Shown here piece after piece: positions 42,973 through 54,481 of a stretch of 64,000 nt of DNA (position 1 is its first letter; each line of letters starts with the position of its first letter). Made by a program: the position numbers and the translations under genes. The DNA is taken from the NCBI GenBank assembly GCA_036277115.1, contig DASUNM010000023.1, positions 1,054,001 through 1,118,000 of the forward strand, written 5' to 3'. The notes under the pieces were generated by a model. The model was not told where the DNA came from. It made no database searches and saw only the letters and a program-made list of their open reading frames with translations. This DNA comes from Pyrinomonadaceae bacterium (GTDB taxonomy: Bacteria; Acidobacteriota; Blastocatellia; Pyrinomonadales; Pyrinomonadaceae).

Positions 42973-45420
42973 ATGATCGGCGCAAAACTTGGGAACTACA
43001 GGATCCTAGAGAAGATTGGCGCCGGTGGGCAGGGAACAGTTTACAAAGCGACCGATACGAAGCTTGGTCGCGCAGTTGTCATCAAAGTCCTTCCCCCGGA
43101 ACTCACCGTTAAAGAAGCCAACCTGAAGCGTTTTGAACGCGAAGCGCGACTGGCCTCGGCGCTCGATCACCCGAACATCTGCACAATTTTCGACCTTAAC
43201 GAAATCGGTGGCGTGCATTTCATCGCCATGCAGTTCGTCGAGGGCAAAAACGTCCGCGAGCTGGTGAATGGCCGTCCGCTTGATCTGCGCAGCGCGCTCT
43301 CAATCACAATCCAGGTCGCTGACGCGTTGGCCGCGGCGCACGGACGCGGCATCGTGCATCGCGACATCAAAGCCGGCAACGTCATGGTCACACCAACCGG
43401 TCAGGCGAAGATCCTGGACTTTGGTTTGGCGAAGCTTTTGGACAGTGAAGATCTCGGTGGCATACACCACACCGATTTAACCGAAGTTGGCATTCCGTAC
43501 GGCACTGCGACGTACGCGGCGCCTGAACAAGCGCGCGGCGAACGGGTTGATGCGCGCGCGGACATTTTTTCCACCGGCGTTTTGCTGTACGAAATGCTCA
43601 CCGGCATGTGGCCGTTTCAGGGTAAGACGAGCATCGATGTGCGCCACGCCGTGTTGCACGACGATCCGTTGCCGCTCGATCAGGCGCGACCGGATCCGAC
43701 GCCGGCGCGGCTGCAAGCAATCCTCGATCGGACGATCGCAAAGAACCCGAAGGATCGTTATCAGAAAGCCGATGTGCTGCGCGACGAATTGCGCGAAGTG
43801 CTGCGTGACGTCGATAGCGGCACGGCGTTCAATGAACCGCTGGTGCCGATTGCTCCGAAATATTTATCGGGAACGAGTGCGGTTGGCCGCGCGATGCGCT
43901 GGTTACGCGGAGTAACGGGCGAGCGGACTTCACAGATGCGCGGATCCAGCTCCGCCGACCGGCCGGTACATGAAACGCCGGTGACGAGCGTGGGCGAAGG
44001 CGACCGCAAAAGCGTCGCGATCCTTCCTTTTAAGAATCTCAGCAGCGATCCGCAATCGAGCTTTTACGAATTTTCTCTCGCGGACGCGGTCATTACTGAG
44101 CTCGCGCGCGTGCGTTCGCTGGTCGTGCGGCCATCTTCGGAAATTGTGAAGTACCAGGGAAAGCAGGTCGATCCGCGCGAAGCCGGCCGTGAGATGAGTG
44201 TCTCAGCGGTGCTCTCCGCTGGTTTCCTGCGCGCCGGCGATCGCATTCGTGTCACCGCGCAGCTGGTGGACGTGAACTCAGGCGAGCTTCTGTGGAGTGA
44301 CCGCATCGACGCCGACGCAACCGACATCATCAACGTGCAGGACACGATCACGCAGGAGATTTGCGACGGGTTGCGGCTGGAACTGTCGTCGGACGAGAAA
44401 GATCGGCTCGAACAGCAGAAGACTGCGAATGCCGAAGCCTACGAGGAATACCTGCGCGGCCGCGACTCGCTCGGCCGGTACATCTATCACACGATCGCGC
44501 GCAAAGACATCGACGAGGCGATCGAGCGTTTCGAACGCGCTGCGGAAATGGATCCTTCGTTTGCTTTGGCGCACAGCGCGCTGGGCGCCGCCTACGGCAG
44601 TCGCGTCATGAAAGGATTCGGCGAGGCCGACGATCATGCGCTGGCGCGCGAAGCCTTCGACAAGGCGCTCGCTCTCGACCCACATCTGCTGGAAGCCCGC
44701 TTGAACATGGTCTTCATCTACTTGTCTGGCGGTGAGAAAGCGAAGGCGCGCGCGGCCGTCGATGAGCTGCGACGGGAAGCACCAAATGATGCGAGCGTCC
44801 ATTTTGTGCGCGCGGTGGTGGCGCGGCTCGACGGCGATTACGAGAAGGCGCTGCGCAGTTTGGATCGGATGCTGAAGCTGAACCCGAGCGAGCGCGTCGT
44901 GGTGAGCTACAATCGATCGCGCATCCTCACTTACCTCTCGCGCTTTGATGAGGCGTTTGCGGAATTAGGCGCCGGCGCCGCCGTCGAGCCGGATCATCCG
45001 CTGATCAAAACGTTTCGCGCGCGCGCATTGTACTACCACGGCGAGCCGACCAAGGCGGCCGAGATTCTCGAAGCAGTGCTTGAACAGCACCCGCAGCTCG
45101 ACGGCATCCGCCCGATCTACGCGACGTTCCTGAGTGCGCTCGGGTTCAGCGAAGAAGCGCGCGCGCAATTAACCGACGAAGTCGTCAAGACAGCTAACAC
45201 CGATCACGACATTGCGTACTGGCTCGCGTCGGCGTATGCGATGGAAGGCGAGCGCGATCCGGCTTTGCAGTGGTTGCGACGCGCGATTGAGCTCGGCAAC
45301 GAAAATCGCCCCTGGTTCGAGCGTGACAAGAATTGGGAATCGCTGCGTGACGATCAGGAGTACCAGCGGATTCTGAATTCAATTAACGTCCCGATGTCGC
45401 GGGACGAAGCAAATCCCTAA
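42973..45420 (+). CDS. serine/threonine protein kinase with TolB-like and TPR domains
   Basis: An 815-residue protein. Residues 9-275 are a Hanks-type kinase: glycine loop GAGGQGTVYK (16-25), Lys38, HRDIKAGN with catalytic Asp131, DFG with Asp149 and an APE-type AAPEQA. A linker follows to about 335. Residues about 340-480 match the TolB-like/FlgO-type region seen in adenylate cyclase and kinase fusions (SVAILPFKNLSSDPQ, ELARVRSLVVRPSSE, SVSAVLSAGFLRAG, DTITQEICDGLRLEL). The remainder is a TPR array (about 485-800) for protein binding. No transmembrane helix is visible, so it is probably cytosolic. The phosphatase gene 53 bp downstream is an obvious partner. The final residues are palindrome-encoded. 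Confidence 0.9.
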   Translation: MIGAKLGNYRILEKIGAGGQGTVYKATDTKLGRAVVIKVLPPELTVKEANLKRFEREARLASALDHPNICTIFDLNEIGGVHFIAMQFVEGKNVRELVNGRPLDLRSALSITIQVADALAAAHGRGIVHRDIKAGNVMVTPTGQAKILDFGLAKLLDSEDLGGIHHTDLTEVGIPYGTATYAAPEQARGERVDARADIFSTGVLLYEMLTGMWPFQGKTSIDVRHAVLHDDPLPLDQARPDPTPARLQAILDRTIAKNPKDRYQKADVLRDELREVLRDVDSGTAFNEPLVPIAPKYLSGTSAVGRAMRWLRGVTGERTSQMRGSSSADRPVHETPVTSVGEGDRKSVAILPFKNLSSDPQSSFYEFSLADAVITELARVRSLVVRPSSEIVKYQGKQVDPREAGREMSVSAVLSAGFLRAGDRIRVTAQLVDVNSGELLWSDRIDADATDIINVQDTITQEICDGLRLELSSDEKDRLEQQKTANAEAYEEYLRGRDSLGRYIYHTIARKDIDEAIERFERAAEMDPSFALAHSALGAAYGSRVMKGFGEADDHALAREAFDKALALDPHLLEARLNMVFIYLSGGEKAKARAAVDELRREAPNDASVHFVRAVVARLDGDYEKALRSLDRMLKLNPSERVVVSYNRSRILTYLSRFDEAFAELGAGAAVEPDHPLIKTFRARALYYHGEPTKAAEILEAVLEQHPQLDGIRPIYATFLSALGFSEEARAQLTDEVVKTANTDHDIAYWLASAYAMEGERDPALQWLRRAIELGNENRPWFERDKNWESLRDDQEYQRILNSINVPMSRDEANP

Positions 45421-45443
45421 TTGGAGTAAGCTTACTGCACCCG

Positions 45444-45472
45444 GGCGGGCGAGGCGCCCGCGCTCCCAGCAT
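45444..45472 (+). repeat. GGGCGGGCGAGGCGCCCGC hairpin
   Basis: The hairpin CGGGCGGGCGAGGCGCCCGC plus CTCCCAGC lies between kinase and phosphatase, a copy of the word at 42904-42929. It may attenuate transcription into the phosphatase gene. Confidence 0.55.
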
Positions 45473-45473
45473 T

Positions 45474-46268
45474 ATGAAAACATTCGTCGTTGGTGACATT
45501 CACGGCCGTTGTGCGCAGCTGCGCGGGCTACTCGATCTTCTGCCGCGTGATGAAGCCACGGACACGTTGGTTTTTCTCGGCGACCTCATCGATCGCGGGC
45601 CCGATGTGCCGGGCTGCGTCGAGCACGTTTCCAAACTCTGTGGTGACAATCCGGAACGCGTCCGGTGTCTGCGCGGTAATCACGAACAGATGCTGCTGGA
45701 CTTTATCGATCGCAAGCACACGATTTGGGTCGAGGCCTCGACCGGAGGAGAACAAACTTTCAAGCAGTACACGGGCAAGCCCTGGCGTCTGCGCACGGAT
45801 GCGGATTTCTGGGCCGCGAGTGACGCGATCGCAGAAGCGATTCCGGCAGAGCAACTCGCATTCATGCGCGAGTTACCGCTTTATCACGAGGACGAATTCG
45901 CGCTTTACGTTCATGCGGGTCTGGAAGATGGGAAGCATCCGCGCGACAGCTCACCTCACGCTCTGCTCTGGACACGCAACACCGACTTTTACAAAAGCTA
46001 TCGCGGCAAGCCGTGCGTGTTCGGTCACACGCCGACGCCCTTCCTGCCGCTGCGCGGACGACTCGGCCGCCACGGCATCTACGTCCACAACAGCGCGATT
46101 GGCATCGACACGGGTTACAACCTGCAATCGCCGCTGTCGTGCCTCTCGCTGCCCGACTTCACTTTGTATCAGACGTTTGCCGACGGCCGCACCGCTACGC
46201 ATCACATCACCGTAATGATTCCAGAAAGTTTGAAAGAGATGCAGCGGAATGCGGCGGCTGGTAGTTAA
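45474..46268 (+). CDS. metallophosphoesterase, PrpA/PP1-like protein phosphatase
   Basis: A 264-residue enzyme of the calcineurin-like phosphoesterase family closest to bacterial PPP phosphatases. Metal motifs are GDIHG (7-11), GDLIDRG (36-42), RGNHE (67-71), and a C-terminal FGHTPT and YNLQS segment. It should remove phosphate from Ser/Thr or Tyr residues in the cytosol. Position just after the Ser/Thr kinase suggests that the two act on the same targets, although diadenosine tetraphosphatase activity is an alternative for this fold. Confidence 0.87.
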   Translation: MKTFVVGDIHGRCAQLRGLLDLLPRDEATDTLVFLGDLIDRGPDVPGCVEHVSKLCGDNPERVRCLRGNHEQMLLDFIDRKHTIWVEASTGGEQTFKQYTGKPWRLRTDADFWAASDAIAEAIPAEQLAFMRELPLYHEDEFALYVHAGLEDGKHPRDSSPHALLWTRNTDFYKSYRGKPCVFGHTPTPFLPLRGRLGRHGIYVHNSAIGIDTGYNLQSPLSCLSLPDFTLYQTFADGRTATHHITVMIPESLKEMQRNAAAGS

Positions 46269-46298
46269 AGAAGGGAACATCGGCGGTCCAGCGCGTAT

Positions 46299-46470
46299 GC
46301 ACAGCCAACGACCACGGGAGGTATTATCGGCGCCGTCAAGGATCCCTAGGGCGCTGTCGTCGCGGACGCCACGGTGACGGCAATCGCGTGCTCTTCAACA
46401 ACATCACCGTTGACGGCAACGACCTGCCGCGACCTACGATGATGGTAACTATATTCTCGGAAGAAAATCC
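46299..46470 (+). pseudogene. remnant of a carboxypeptidase-regulatory-like / TonB-dependent receptor N-terminus
   Basis: Read in one frame from 46299: AQPTTTGGIIGAVKDP-stop-GAVVADATVTAI, which mirrors the usual opening of CarboxypepD_reg-like domains in TonB-type outer-membrane proteins, with a TAG where Gln (CAG) is expected. YDDGNYIL, the next family motif (NDDGNYTL), is found about 75 bp on in another frame. So it is a short relic with a stop and at least one frameshift, not a gene. Confidence 0.5.
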
Positions 46471-46876
46471 ATAGAAGTGAATCAATATATAGCCAAAAAG
46501 GCGGTTTTTGGCACGTTTCTTAAACGGAACACCCTTTGCGACGGTGACCTCGACACACGAAGCCGCCGTTAAAGCTGCTAAATGTGGAACTACGAACGGG
46601 CTGTCTAACTTTGGAGAGTGGGGCAGCCCGCTTCGTTTCTAGGCGCAGGGGAGTCAGCGTTTCATCCAAGAATTTGGACTAAAAACCAATATAATCTCAC
46701 CCCAACCACGCGCCCACATCACAACAAGCCCACATAAGGCTGAATAATCGACGCCGCACATACGAATTGCCGGCCGGAACATTGTTTGCCTAAAACCTTA
46801 ACAAAGTATCCGTCACCGGCACTCTCCAAAAAGTAACACCGGTCGTCGGAAACGAGAGTTCCACATTCAGCTGCGG
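46471..46876. other. gene-free stretch with no recognisable content
   Basis: About 400 bp between the relic and the next small frame, with lower G+C than its neighbours. No repeat, RNA or homology was seen. It may be the decayed rest of the receptor gene. Confidence 0.45.
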
Positions 46877-47083
46877 ATGAACTGCGGCTTTGGTGTGTCT
46901 ATGCGAAATCGGAGCGATATTCCGTCACGAAGCTTTAGAAGAATTAATAAGTTCTTCGACGCCGCTGAATTGTTCGTCGATAGGGTCGCCAAGCTGTTAA
47001 AGAGATGCAAACCGCTGGTTATCGAGGTCTTTCTCCTCGTTGAACTCATAGTCTTGCTTGTGTTGGTGATTTTAAAAACCTAG
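46877..47083 (+). CDS. possible small membrane protein
   Basis: A frame of 68 codons from ATG 46877 (a second ATG at 46901) coding for a basic N-terminal half (RSFRRINKFFDAAELFVDRVAKLLKRC) and a C-terminal hydrophobic helix of about 22 residues (PLVIEVFLLVELIVLLVLVIL). It ends 8 bp before the convergent permease stop. An amphipathic helix followed by a membrane anchor is a reasonable small-protein design. No ribosome binding site is obvious and no family is known, so the call is weak. Confidence 0.35.
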   Translation: MNCGFGVSMRNRSDIPSRSFRRINKFFDAAELFVDRVAKLLKRCKPLVIEVFLLVELIVLLVLVILKT

Positions 47084-47090
47084 CGAAAGC

Positions 47091-48365
<1,275 letters not shown>

Positions 48366-48377
48366 GTACTTCCTAAG

Positions 48378-48450
48378 TCGCTATTTTAGTGCTTCGTACT
48401 TTGTGCTTGGTACTTTGAAAAGACATCAAAGCACGAAGTACAAAGCACCG
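48378..48450 (+). repeat. inverted GTGCTTCGTACTTTGTGC / GCACGAAGTACAAAGCAC repeat between the permease genes
   Basis: TAGTGCTTCGTACTTTGTGC and CAAAGCACGAAGTACAAAGC are near-exact complements, filling the 87-bp gap between the two permease genes. It is a simple-word palindrome like those at 13099, 14011 and 19335. Confidence 0.75.
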
Positions 48451-48452
48451 CC

Positions 48453-49697
48453 CTACGTAGTTTTTGTCAAAGCAATAATCGGGTTCAGCCGGGCGGCCTT
48501 GAAGGCCGGATAAATGCCGGCAATCATGCCCACGCCGGTTGATACAACGACCGCTAAGAGAATGTAGCCAATGGTAATCGTCATCGTGATCCCGGCGACT
48601 GCCGTTATCAGGGTGACAATCCCGTAGGCCGCGAGCAGCCCAATCAGACCGCCCATCCCGCAGAGCATGGCGGATTCGATTTGAAACTGCACCAGGATTT
48701 GTTTGCGCGTCGCGCCCACCGCTTTGCGCAAACCGATCTCAAACGTTCGTTCCGTCACACTAACCAGCATGATGTTCATCACGACGATACCGCCCACGAT
48801 CAGAGTGATGGCCGTGATCGGAATCACCACCGCGGCGATGCTGGCGGTGAATTGATCGATTTGATTGGTGAGCCCTTCGACGTCCACTACGCCAAAGTCA
48901 TCTTCCTCGTTCCCCTTCAACCGGTGCTTGTTGCGCAGCTCCATGCGCGCGTTTTCGATGGCCGCCTGGAAGGTTTCTCGCGAACTCGAGCCGCCGTGAA
49001 TTTGCAGGTTGTTTCGCCCAAACATCTGCATGTGGGTGGTGGCGGGAATATAGATGTGGCGGTCCATCGAATCGCCAAAGAACGAGCCGCGTGTTTCTTC
49101 GACGCCGACCACGCGCATCGGCAATCCACGGACCTTCAGCGTTTTGCCAATCGGGTCCGTGTTCCCAAAATACTTTTCTCTAATTTCCTGGCCGAGCACG
49201 CATACCAGCGCCGAACGCGTCACGTCGTCGGGCGAAATGAAACGGCCTTCGTTAATCGTCTTCTGTTCGATCGTCTCCATATTCGCGGTGACGCCGAAAA
49301 TAATTGCGCCGGGGAACTCGACTCCGTCCTGACTGAGATCGGCCTGCGCGCCCATCGCGACGCCGACCTCCGAGCACGCCTGGCAGCGGTCGCGCACCCA
49401 TTCGTAGTCGTCCCAGTTCAGCCGTTTATTGCGGCGATTCCGGCGCTCGTACTCTTCATCGCTCATCCGCCCGTGCGAGGCCATGCGCGCAATCATGAAG
49501 TGGTTCGCGCCCAGAAGCTTCGAGACGCGCTCAGTCACATAGGTGTTCAGGCCGCTAATCGACGCGCCGACGACCACCACCGCGGCGACGCCGATGATGA
49601 TGCCGATAAGGGTCAAAAACGCGCGGAGTTTGTGCGCCAGGATGGACTGAAGCGCGATTTTGGCGGAATCGGAATAGACGGAATACAGGTATCGCAT
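48453..49697 (-). CDS. MacB-type ABC transporter permease (FtsX family), copy 2
   Basis: A 414-residue permease with the same plan: N-terminal helix [25 protein letters not shown], periplasmic domain with several Arg-rich stretches, and C-terminal [32 protein letters not shown] with three helices. It shares the motif block with copy 1 but is quite diverged elsewhere, suggesting that the two form a heterodimer. A CxxC (RDRCQACSE) in the periplasmic domain is not seen in copy 1. No periplasmic adaptor (MacA) gene is adjacent. Confidence 0.88.
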   Translation of the reverse strand: MRYLYSVYSDSAKIALQSILAHKLRAFLTLIGIIIGVAAVVVVGASISGLNTYVTERVSKLLGANHFMIARMASHGRMSDEEYERRNRRNKRLNWDDYEWVRDRCQACSEVGVAMGAQADLSQDGVEFPGAIIFGVTANMETIEQKTINEGRFISPDDVTRSALVCVLGQEIREKYFGNTDPIGKTLKVRGLPMRVVGVEETRGSFFGDSMDRHIYIPATTHMQMFGRNNLQIHGGSSSRETFQAAIENARMELRNKHRLKGNEEDDFGVVDVEGLTNQIDQFTASIAAVVIPITAITLIVGGIVVMNIMLVSVTERTFEIGLRKAVGATRKQILVQFQIESAMLCGMGGLIGLLAAYGIVTLITAVAGITMTITIGYILLAVVVSTGVGMIAGIYPAFKAARLNPIIALTKTT

Positions 49698-49810
49698 CGG
49701 TAAATACGGTCTGATTTCAGTACGAGGACTGCCCGCGAAAAGTTTAGACCTTAGACACGGAGCTGGGGTTCCATCTTAAAGACGCGGGATTGGAGAGGTT
49801 ATTAACGTTA

Positions 49811-49899
49811 ATTTTGGAGTGCGGCGGCGGGCTCTTTCAGCCCTTCAGGCTGACCCATAACCCCCAAAGGATAGTGAGAAGCCCGGCGCACTCCAAATT
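49811..49899 (+). repeat. TTTGGAGTGCG-ended palindromic element, copy 2
   Basis: Left end ATTTTGGAGTGCGGCGG, right end CCCGGCGCACTCCAAATTA, with CTTTCAGCCCTTCAGGCTG inside. The right end overlaps the stop codon of the importer gene on the minus strand. Confidence 0.8.
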
Positions 49900-51454
49900 A
49901 TTGTATAAAGCCCTTTTTCAAAAGCCACTCACGGACAACAACCTTCTTGTCTCGCCGCGCGCCGTCCACCTCGTAGTTCAGCTTCCGCATTTCGTCGGTG
50001 GAAATCGCACCGCCGAGTATTTGCAGGGCGTCGGCCAACGCCGAAACCCGCGCCAGGGCATCTCTGCGGGTCATGAACACCGCTTCGTACGGCGGGAAAT
50101 AGCGCCGATCATCTTCGAGTTGCACCAGATCGAGAGAAGCAATCCGCCCATCGGTTGAATTTCCCGCGATCATATCGACCTGGCGCGAAGACAACGCGGT
50201 ATAAGTTAAGTCCAGCGCCATCTCGCGGATTGCACGGAATTTCAAACCGTACGTGCGTGAGAAGCCGGGGTAACCATCCTGTCTACTGATGAAGTCATGC
50301 CCAAAGCCGGCTTGCCATTGTGGCGAGTGTCTCGCCGCTTCCGAGACGGTTTTCAGATTTAATTTACGCGCGTCTTCACCCCGCACCAGGATCGCGAAGG
50401 TGTTGTCGAAGCCGAGCGGCGGACTTACTTCGACGTTGAATTGTTCGCCGTACTCGCGTCTGACCTGATCGTAGACAGCTTTAGGATCGGTGACGGGCGG
50501 GTGTTGGAGAATCGCCGTGAAGGCTGTGCCGGTGTATTCAGGATAGAGATCGATTTGCCCGGCAGTCAGTGCCGTGTGCACCAGGTTTCCTCCCAAGTCA
50601 AAACGCCGGTCCACCGTGACATTCTTGGCTTCGAGCATCTGCGCGACAATCTCAGCAAGCAGGACGGATTCCGTGAAATCCTTCGAGCCAACGACTACTC
50701 GAGCCCGACCGTCAGAGGCTGTGCCGCGGAAACTCTTTAGCGCCGCATAACCCATCGCGAGCACGCCTGCCGCCAGAACAGTCACAGCCACTACGCGCAG
50801 TGGTTTCGGAAATCGCCGCTGACGCGACACGTTTGGGTCAAATCGTCTTTCGATCAACGTAAAGCCGAAATCCGCCGCCAGAGCCATCAACGCCGATGGT
50901 ACCGCTCCGGCAAGCAGAAGACGATCATCGTTCACCCTTAAACCTCGAAAGATGTATTCCCCCAACCCGCCGGCGCCAACTGCGGCCGCGATGATCGCCA
51001 CGCCAATTGTGATCACTACCGCGACGCGCACGCCGGTGAGGATGACACTCAACGCGAGCGGCAACTCGACCTGAAACAGCACCTGCCGATCAGTCATTCC
51101 CATCGCGACGGCGGCTTCGCGGACATTCGCGTCGACACCAACGATTCCCGTCACTGTGTTACGAATGATTGGCAGCAGCGCGTAAAAGACGAGCGCTACG
51201 ATCGCCGTGCGTGGACCGATGCCGCCGATGAAGGGAAGTGGAATCAGAAACCCGAACAACGCGAGACTCGGAATCGTCTGCATGACGTTCGCGATGCCCA
51301 GCACGGGCGCGCGCAGACGTTTGCGCCGCGTGATCAGGATGCCGAGCGGCAATCCGATCGCGACCGCAATCGCGATCGCGATGAAAACCAGCCAGACATG
51401 CTGCGCGATGTGCGCCAGAATGTCAGACCAGTTGGATCGAAGGAATTCGGTCAT
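49898..51454 (-). CDS. ABC importer permease fused to its substrate-binding domain (OpuC/EgtU type)
   Basis: A 518-residue fusion. The N-terminal 210 residues are a binding-protein-dependent permease with about six helices and the EAA-type loop REAAVAMGMTDRQVLFQVELPLA split over a turn. A further helix near 225-245 tethers a periplasmic choline/betaine-type binding domain (about 255-518: VVVGSKDFTESVLLAEIVAQML, DLGGNLVHTALTAGQIDLYPEYTGTAF, GNSTDGRIASLDLVQLEDD). This matches OpuC/EgtUBC-type systems importing glycine betaine, choline, carnitine or ergothioneine. The ATPase gene lies upstream on the same strand. Substrate is not deducible. Confidence 0.88.
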   Translation of the reverse strand: MTEFLRSNWSDILAHIAQHVWLVFIAIAIAVAIGLPLGILITRRKRLRAPVLGIANVMQTIPSLALFGFLIPLPFIGGIGPRTAIVALVFYALLPIIRNTVTGIVGVDANVREAAVAMGMTDRQVLFQVELPLALSVILTGVRVAVVITIGVAIIAAAVGAGGLGEYIFRGLRVNDDRLLLAGAVPSALMALAADFGFTLIERRFDPNVSRQRRFPKPLRVVAVTVLAAGVLAMGYAALKSFRGTASDGRARVVVGSKDFTESVLLAEIVAQMLEAKNVTVDRRFDLGGNLVHTALTAGQIDLYPEYTGTAFTAILQHPPVTDPKAVYDQVRREYGEQFNVEVSPPLGFDNTFAILVRGEDARKLNLKTVSEAARHSPQWQAGFGHDFISRQDGYPGFSRTYGLKFRAIREMALDLTYTALSSRQVDMIAGNSTDGRIASLDLVQLEDDRRYFPPYEAVFMTRRDALARVSALADALQILGGAISTDEMRKLNYEVDGARRDKKVVVREWLLKKGFIQ

Positions 51455-51480
51455 GGAACATTCAAGGCAAAAGTGTTTTA

Positions 51481-51625
51481 AGTCCCGTTAGGGACTAAAT
51501 GTTTATAGAGAACCTACGGAACAACTTTGAGTTCTGAATCTCCGCGAGGAGCGATTATCGCCCCTCGCGGAGAGTAGGTTTCTTGGTGACGCCTACTTCT
51601 ATAAACATTTCGCTTCTACGGAGCG
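51481..51625 (+). repeat. element bounded by hairpins and ATGTTTATAG / CTATAAACAT inverted boxes, copy 2
   Basis: Left end: hairpin AGTCCCGTTAGGGACT then AAATGTTTATAGA. Right end: TCTATAAACATTT then hairpin CGCTTCTACGGAGCG. The interior has the hairpin CTCCGCGAGGAGCG…CCCCTCGCGGAG. The right hairpin supplies the last codons and stop of the ATPase gene. Confidence 0.8.
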
Positions 51626-52389
51626 GTGGCCAAATCCGCTTTCAGCGTTTCCAAATATGCTTGCGCCAATTCGTTCTCGGACTTGACGAATCCTTCCGGC
51701 GTTTCGATCAGCACAATCTTGCCCGCCGACATCAACGCGATGCGCGACCCGAGCAGCAAGGCTTCGCGCACATCGTGCGTCACAAAAACCACGGTCTTAC
51801 CCAAACTGGATTTCAGTTGCGCAAATTCTTTCTGTAAAGATGCGCGCGTCAATGGATCAAGCGCACCGAAGGGCTCGTCCATTAAAAGCAGCGGCGGATC
51901 GGCAGCTAAAGCGCGCGCGACTCCGACCCGCTGGCGTTGACCGCCCGACAACTCGCGGGGATAGCGATCTCCAAAGCGAGCAGGCTCGAGTCCAACCAGG
52001 GTCAACAACTCTTCAACGCGATCGCGGGTCCGGTCTTTCTCCCAATTCTCCAGCGAGGGCACCAGCGCCACGTTCTCGGCGACCGTGAAATGCGGAAACA
52101 ACCCGGCTTCCTGAATCACATAACCCGTCCGTCGTCGCAAACGAATTACGTCCCATTCGATTGTCGGTTTTCCGTCGACGACAACCTCACCCGAGGTCGG
52201 CGTCAGCAAGCGATTTACCAGGCGCAGCGTGGTCGTCTTGCCGCAGCCTGATTCGCCGAGCAACACAAGTGTTTCGCCTGACTGAACACTGAAACTCAAT
52301 CGATCGATGATCGGCCCCGACGTGTTAGGTTGGACCGCGAATGTAACTTCGCGAAATTCAACGAGGGGTGTTACTGCGTTAACGTTCAA
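51616..52389 (-). CDS. ATP-binding protein of the OpuC/EgtU-type importer
   Basis: A 257-residue ABC ATPase. Walker A is GESGCGKTTT with Lys51, the Q-loop VIQEAGLFP, signature LSGGQRQRVGVARAL, Walker B LLLMDEPFGALDP and the H-loop VFVTHDVREAL. It is the quaternary-amine type, closest to OpuCA/ProV/EgtV, but lacks the CBS regulatory domains that many of these carry at the C-terminus. It powers the permease/binding-protein fusion encoded 160 bp downstream. Its last residues (TAP) and stop codon are within the palindrome at 51611-51625. Confidence 0.9.
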   Translation of the reverse strand: MNVNAVTPLVEFREVTFAVQPNTSGPIIDRLSFSVQSGETLVLLGESGCGKTTTLRLVNRLLTPTSGEVVVDGKPTIEWDVIRLRRRTGYVIQEAGLFPHFTVAENVALVPSLENWEKDRTRDRVEELLTLVGLEPARFGDRYPRELSGGQRQRVGVARALAADPPLLLMDEPFGALDPLTRASLQKEFAQLKSSLGKTVVFVTHDVREALLLGSRIALMSAGKIVLIETPEGFVKSENELAQAYLETLKADLATAP

Positions 52390-52428
52390 AGCGTCGCGAG
52401 AATATCAGAAACATTCACCAGCGACACT

Positions 52429-52507
52429 AATTTGGAGTGCGCCGACTTGGCGGCGCTTTCTTTCTCGATGGTCAAAGCGGTGTCAAAGCCGCCGCACTCC
52501 AAATTTT
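52429..52507 (+). repeat. TTTGGAGTGCG-ended palindromic element, copy 3
   Basis: Left AATTTGGAGTGCGCCGACTT and right AAGCCGCCGCACTCCAAATT enclose GGCGGCGCTTTC. This smallest copy lies in the intergenic gap just before enolase. Confidence 0.8.
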
Positions 52508-52523
52508 TACCGCCGGATGGTAA

Positions 52524-53890
<1,367 letters not shown>

Positions 53891-53902
53891 TTCGGACTTC
53901 AT

Positions 53903-54421
53903 ATGAATCTTTCAGACATCAGACGTCTTTTCGATTACACCGAGTGGGCGAACGACCTCGCGCTTGAAGCTGCGAAGCGGCTGCCGGACGACAGTCTCCG
54001 TCGCGATGTTGGCTGCAGCCACGTATCGATCTTCGGCACCCTCACGCACACGGCGGGCGCGGAATGGATTTGGCTCGAGCGTTGGCACGGACGCTCGCCG
54101 ACGAAAGCCGAAGCCTGGCCGAAGTGGACACCGGAAGCGTGTGTGGACATTGCGACCCTGAAAGATCGCTGGTCCGACATTATCGATCGACGCGCGCAAC
54201 TCCTGATGAACATCGATGAGGATCGTCTCGCCGCCGAGCTGTCTTTTAAGCTTCTGAGCGGCGATCCGAGTTCCTTGCCGCTCATCGATCAGATGCAGCA
54301 CGTGGTCAATCACTCTACGATGCACCGCGGGCAGGTTGTCGGCATGATTCGACAGTTAGGAATTGAGCCACCTGCTACAGATCTACTCTTCTTTCTGCGT
54401 CGAGAGATTTCGCCGAAATAG
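53903..54421 (+). CDS. DinB family protein
   Basis: A 172-residue four-helix-bundle protein with the three DinB metal-binding histidines: His49 in TLTHTAGAEWIW, and His137 and His141 in VVNHSTMHRGQVVGM. The opening LSDIRRLFDYTEWANDLALE is typical. Members bind a divalent metal and include bacillithiol- and mycothiol-dependent S-transferases and unknown stress proteins. The substrate here cannot be named. It precedes a GNAT gene, but a GGTAC repeat separates them. Confidence 0.88.
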   Translation: MNLSDIRRLFDYTEWANDLALEAAKRLPDDSLRRDVGCSHVSIFGTLTHTAGAEWIWLERWHGRSPTKAEAWPKWTPEACVDIATLKDRWSDIIDRRAQLLMNIDEDRLAAELSFKLLSGDPSSLPLIDQMQHVVNHSTMHRGQVVGMIRQLGIEPPATDLLFFLRREISPK

Positions 54422-54425
54422 CTTC

Positions 54426-54478
54426 GGTGCGCGCGCCTCTGGCGCGCTGTGTTGAGGCACGCCGGAGGCGTGCGTACC
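54426..54478 (+). repeat. GGTGC…GTACC palindromic repeat
   Basis: GGTGCGCGCGCCTCTGGCGC and GCACGCCGGAGGCGTGCGTACC with a TGTGTTGA spacer, ending 3 bp before the GNAT start codon. The translated extension upstream of the GNAT start is an artefact of this repeat. Confidence 0.75.
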
Positions 54479-54481
54479 GTT

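Noticed and set aside
48681-49703. A 340-codon open frame antisense to the second permease
   Set aside because: Shadow frame; the sense strand has the MacB/FtsX motifs.
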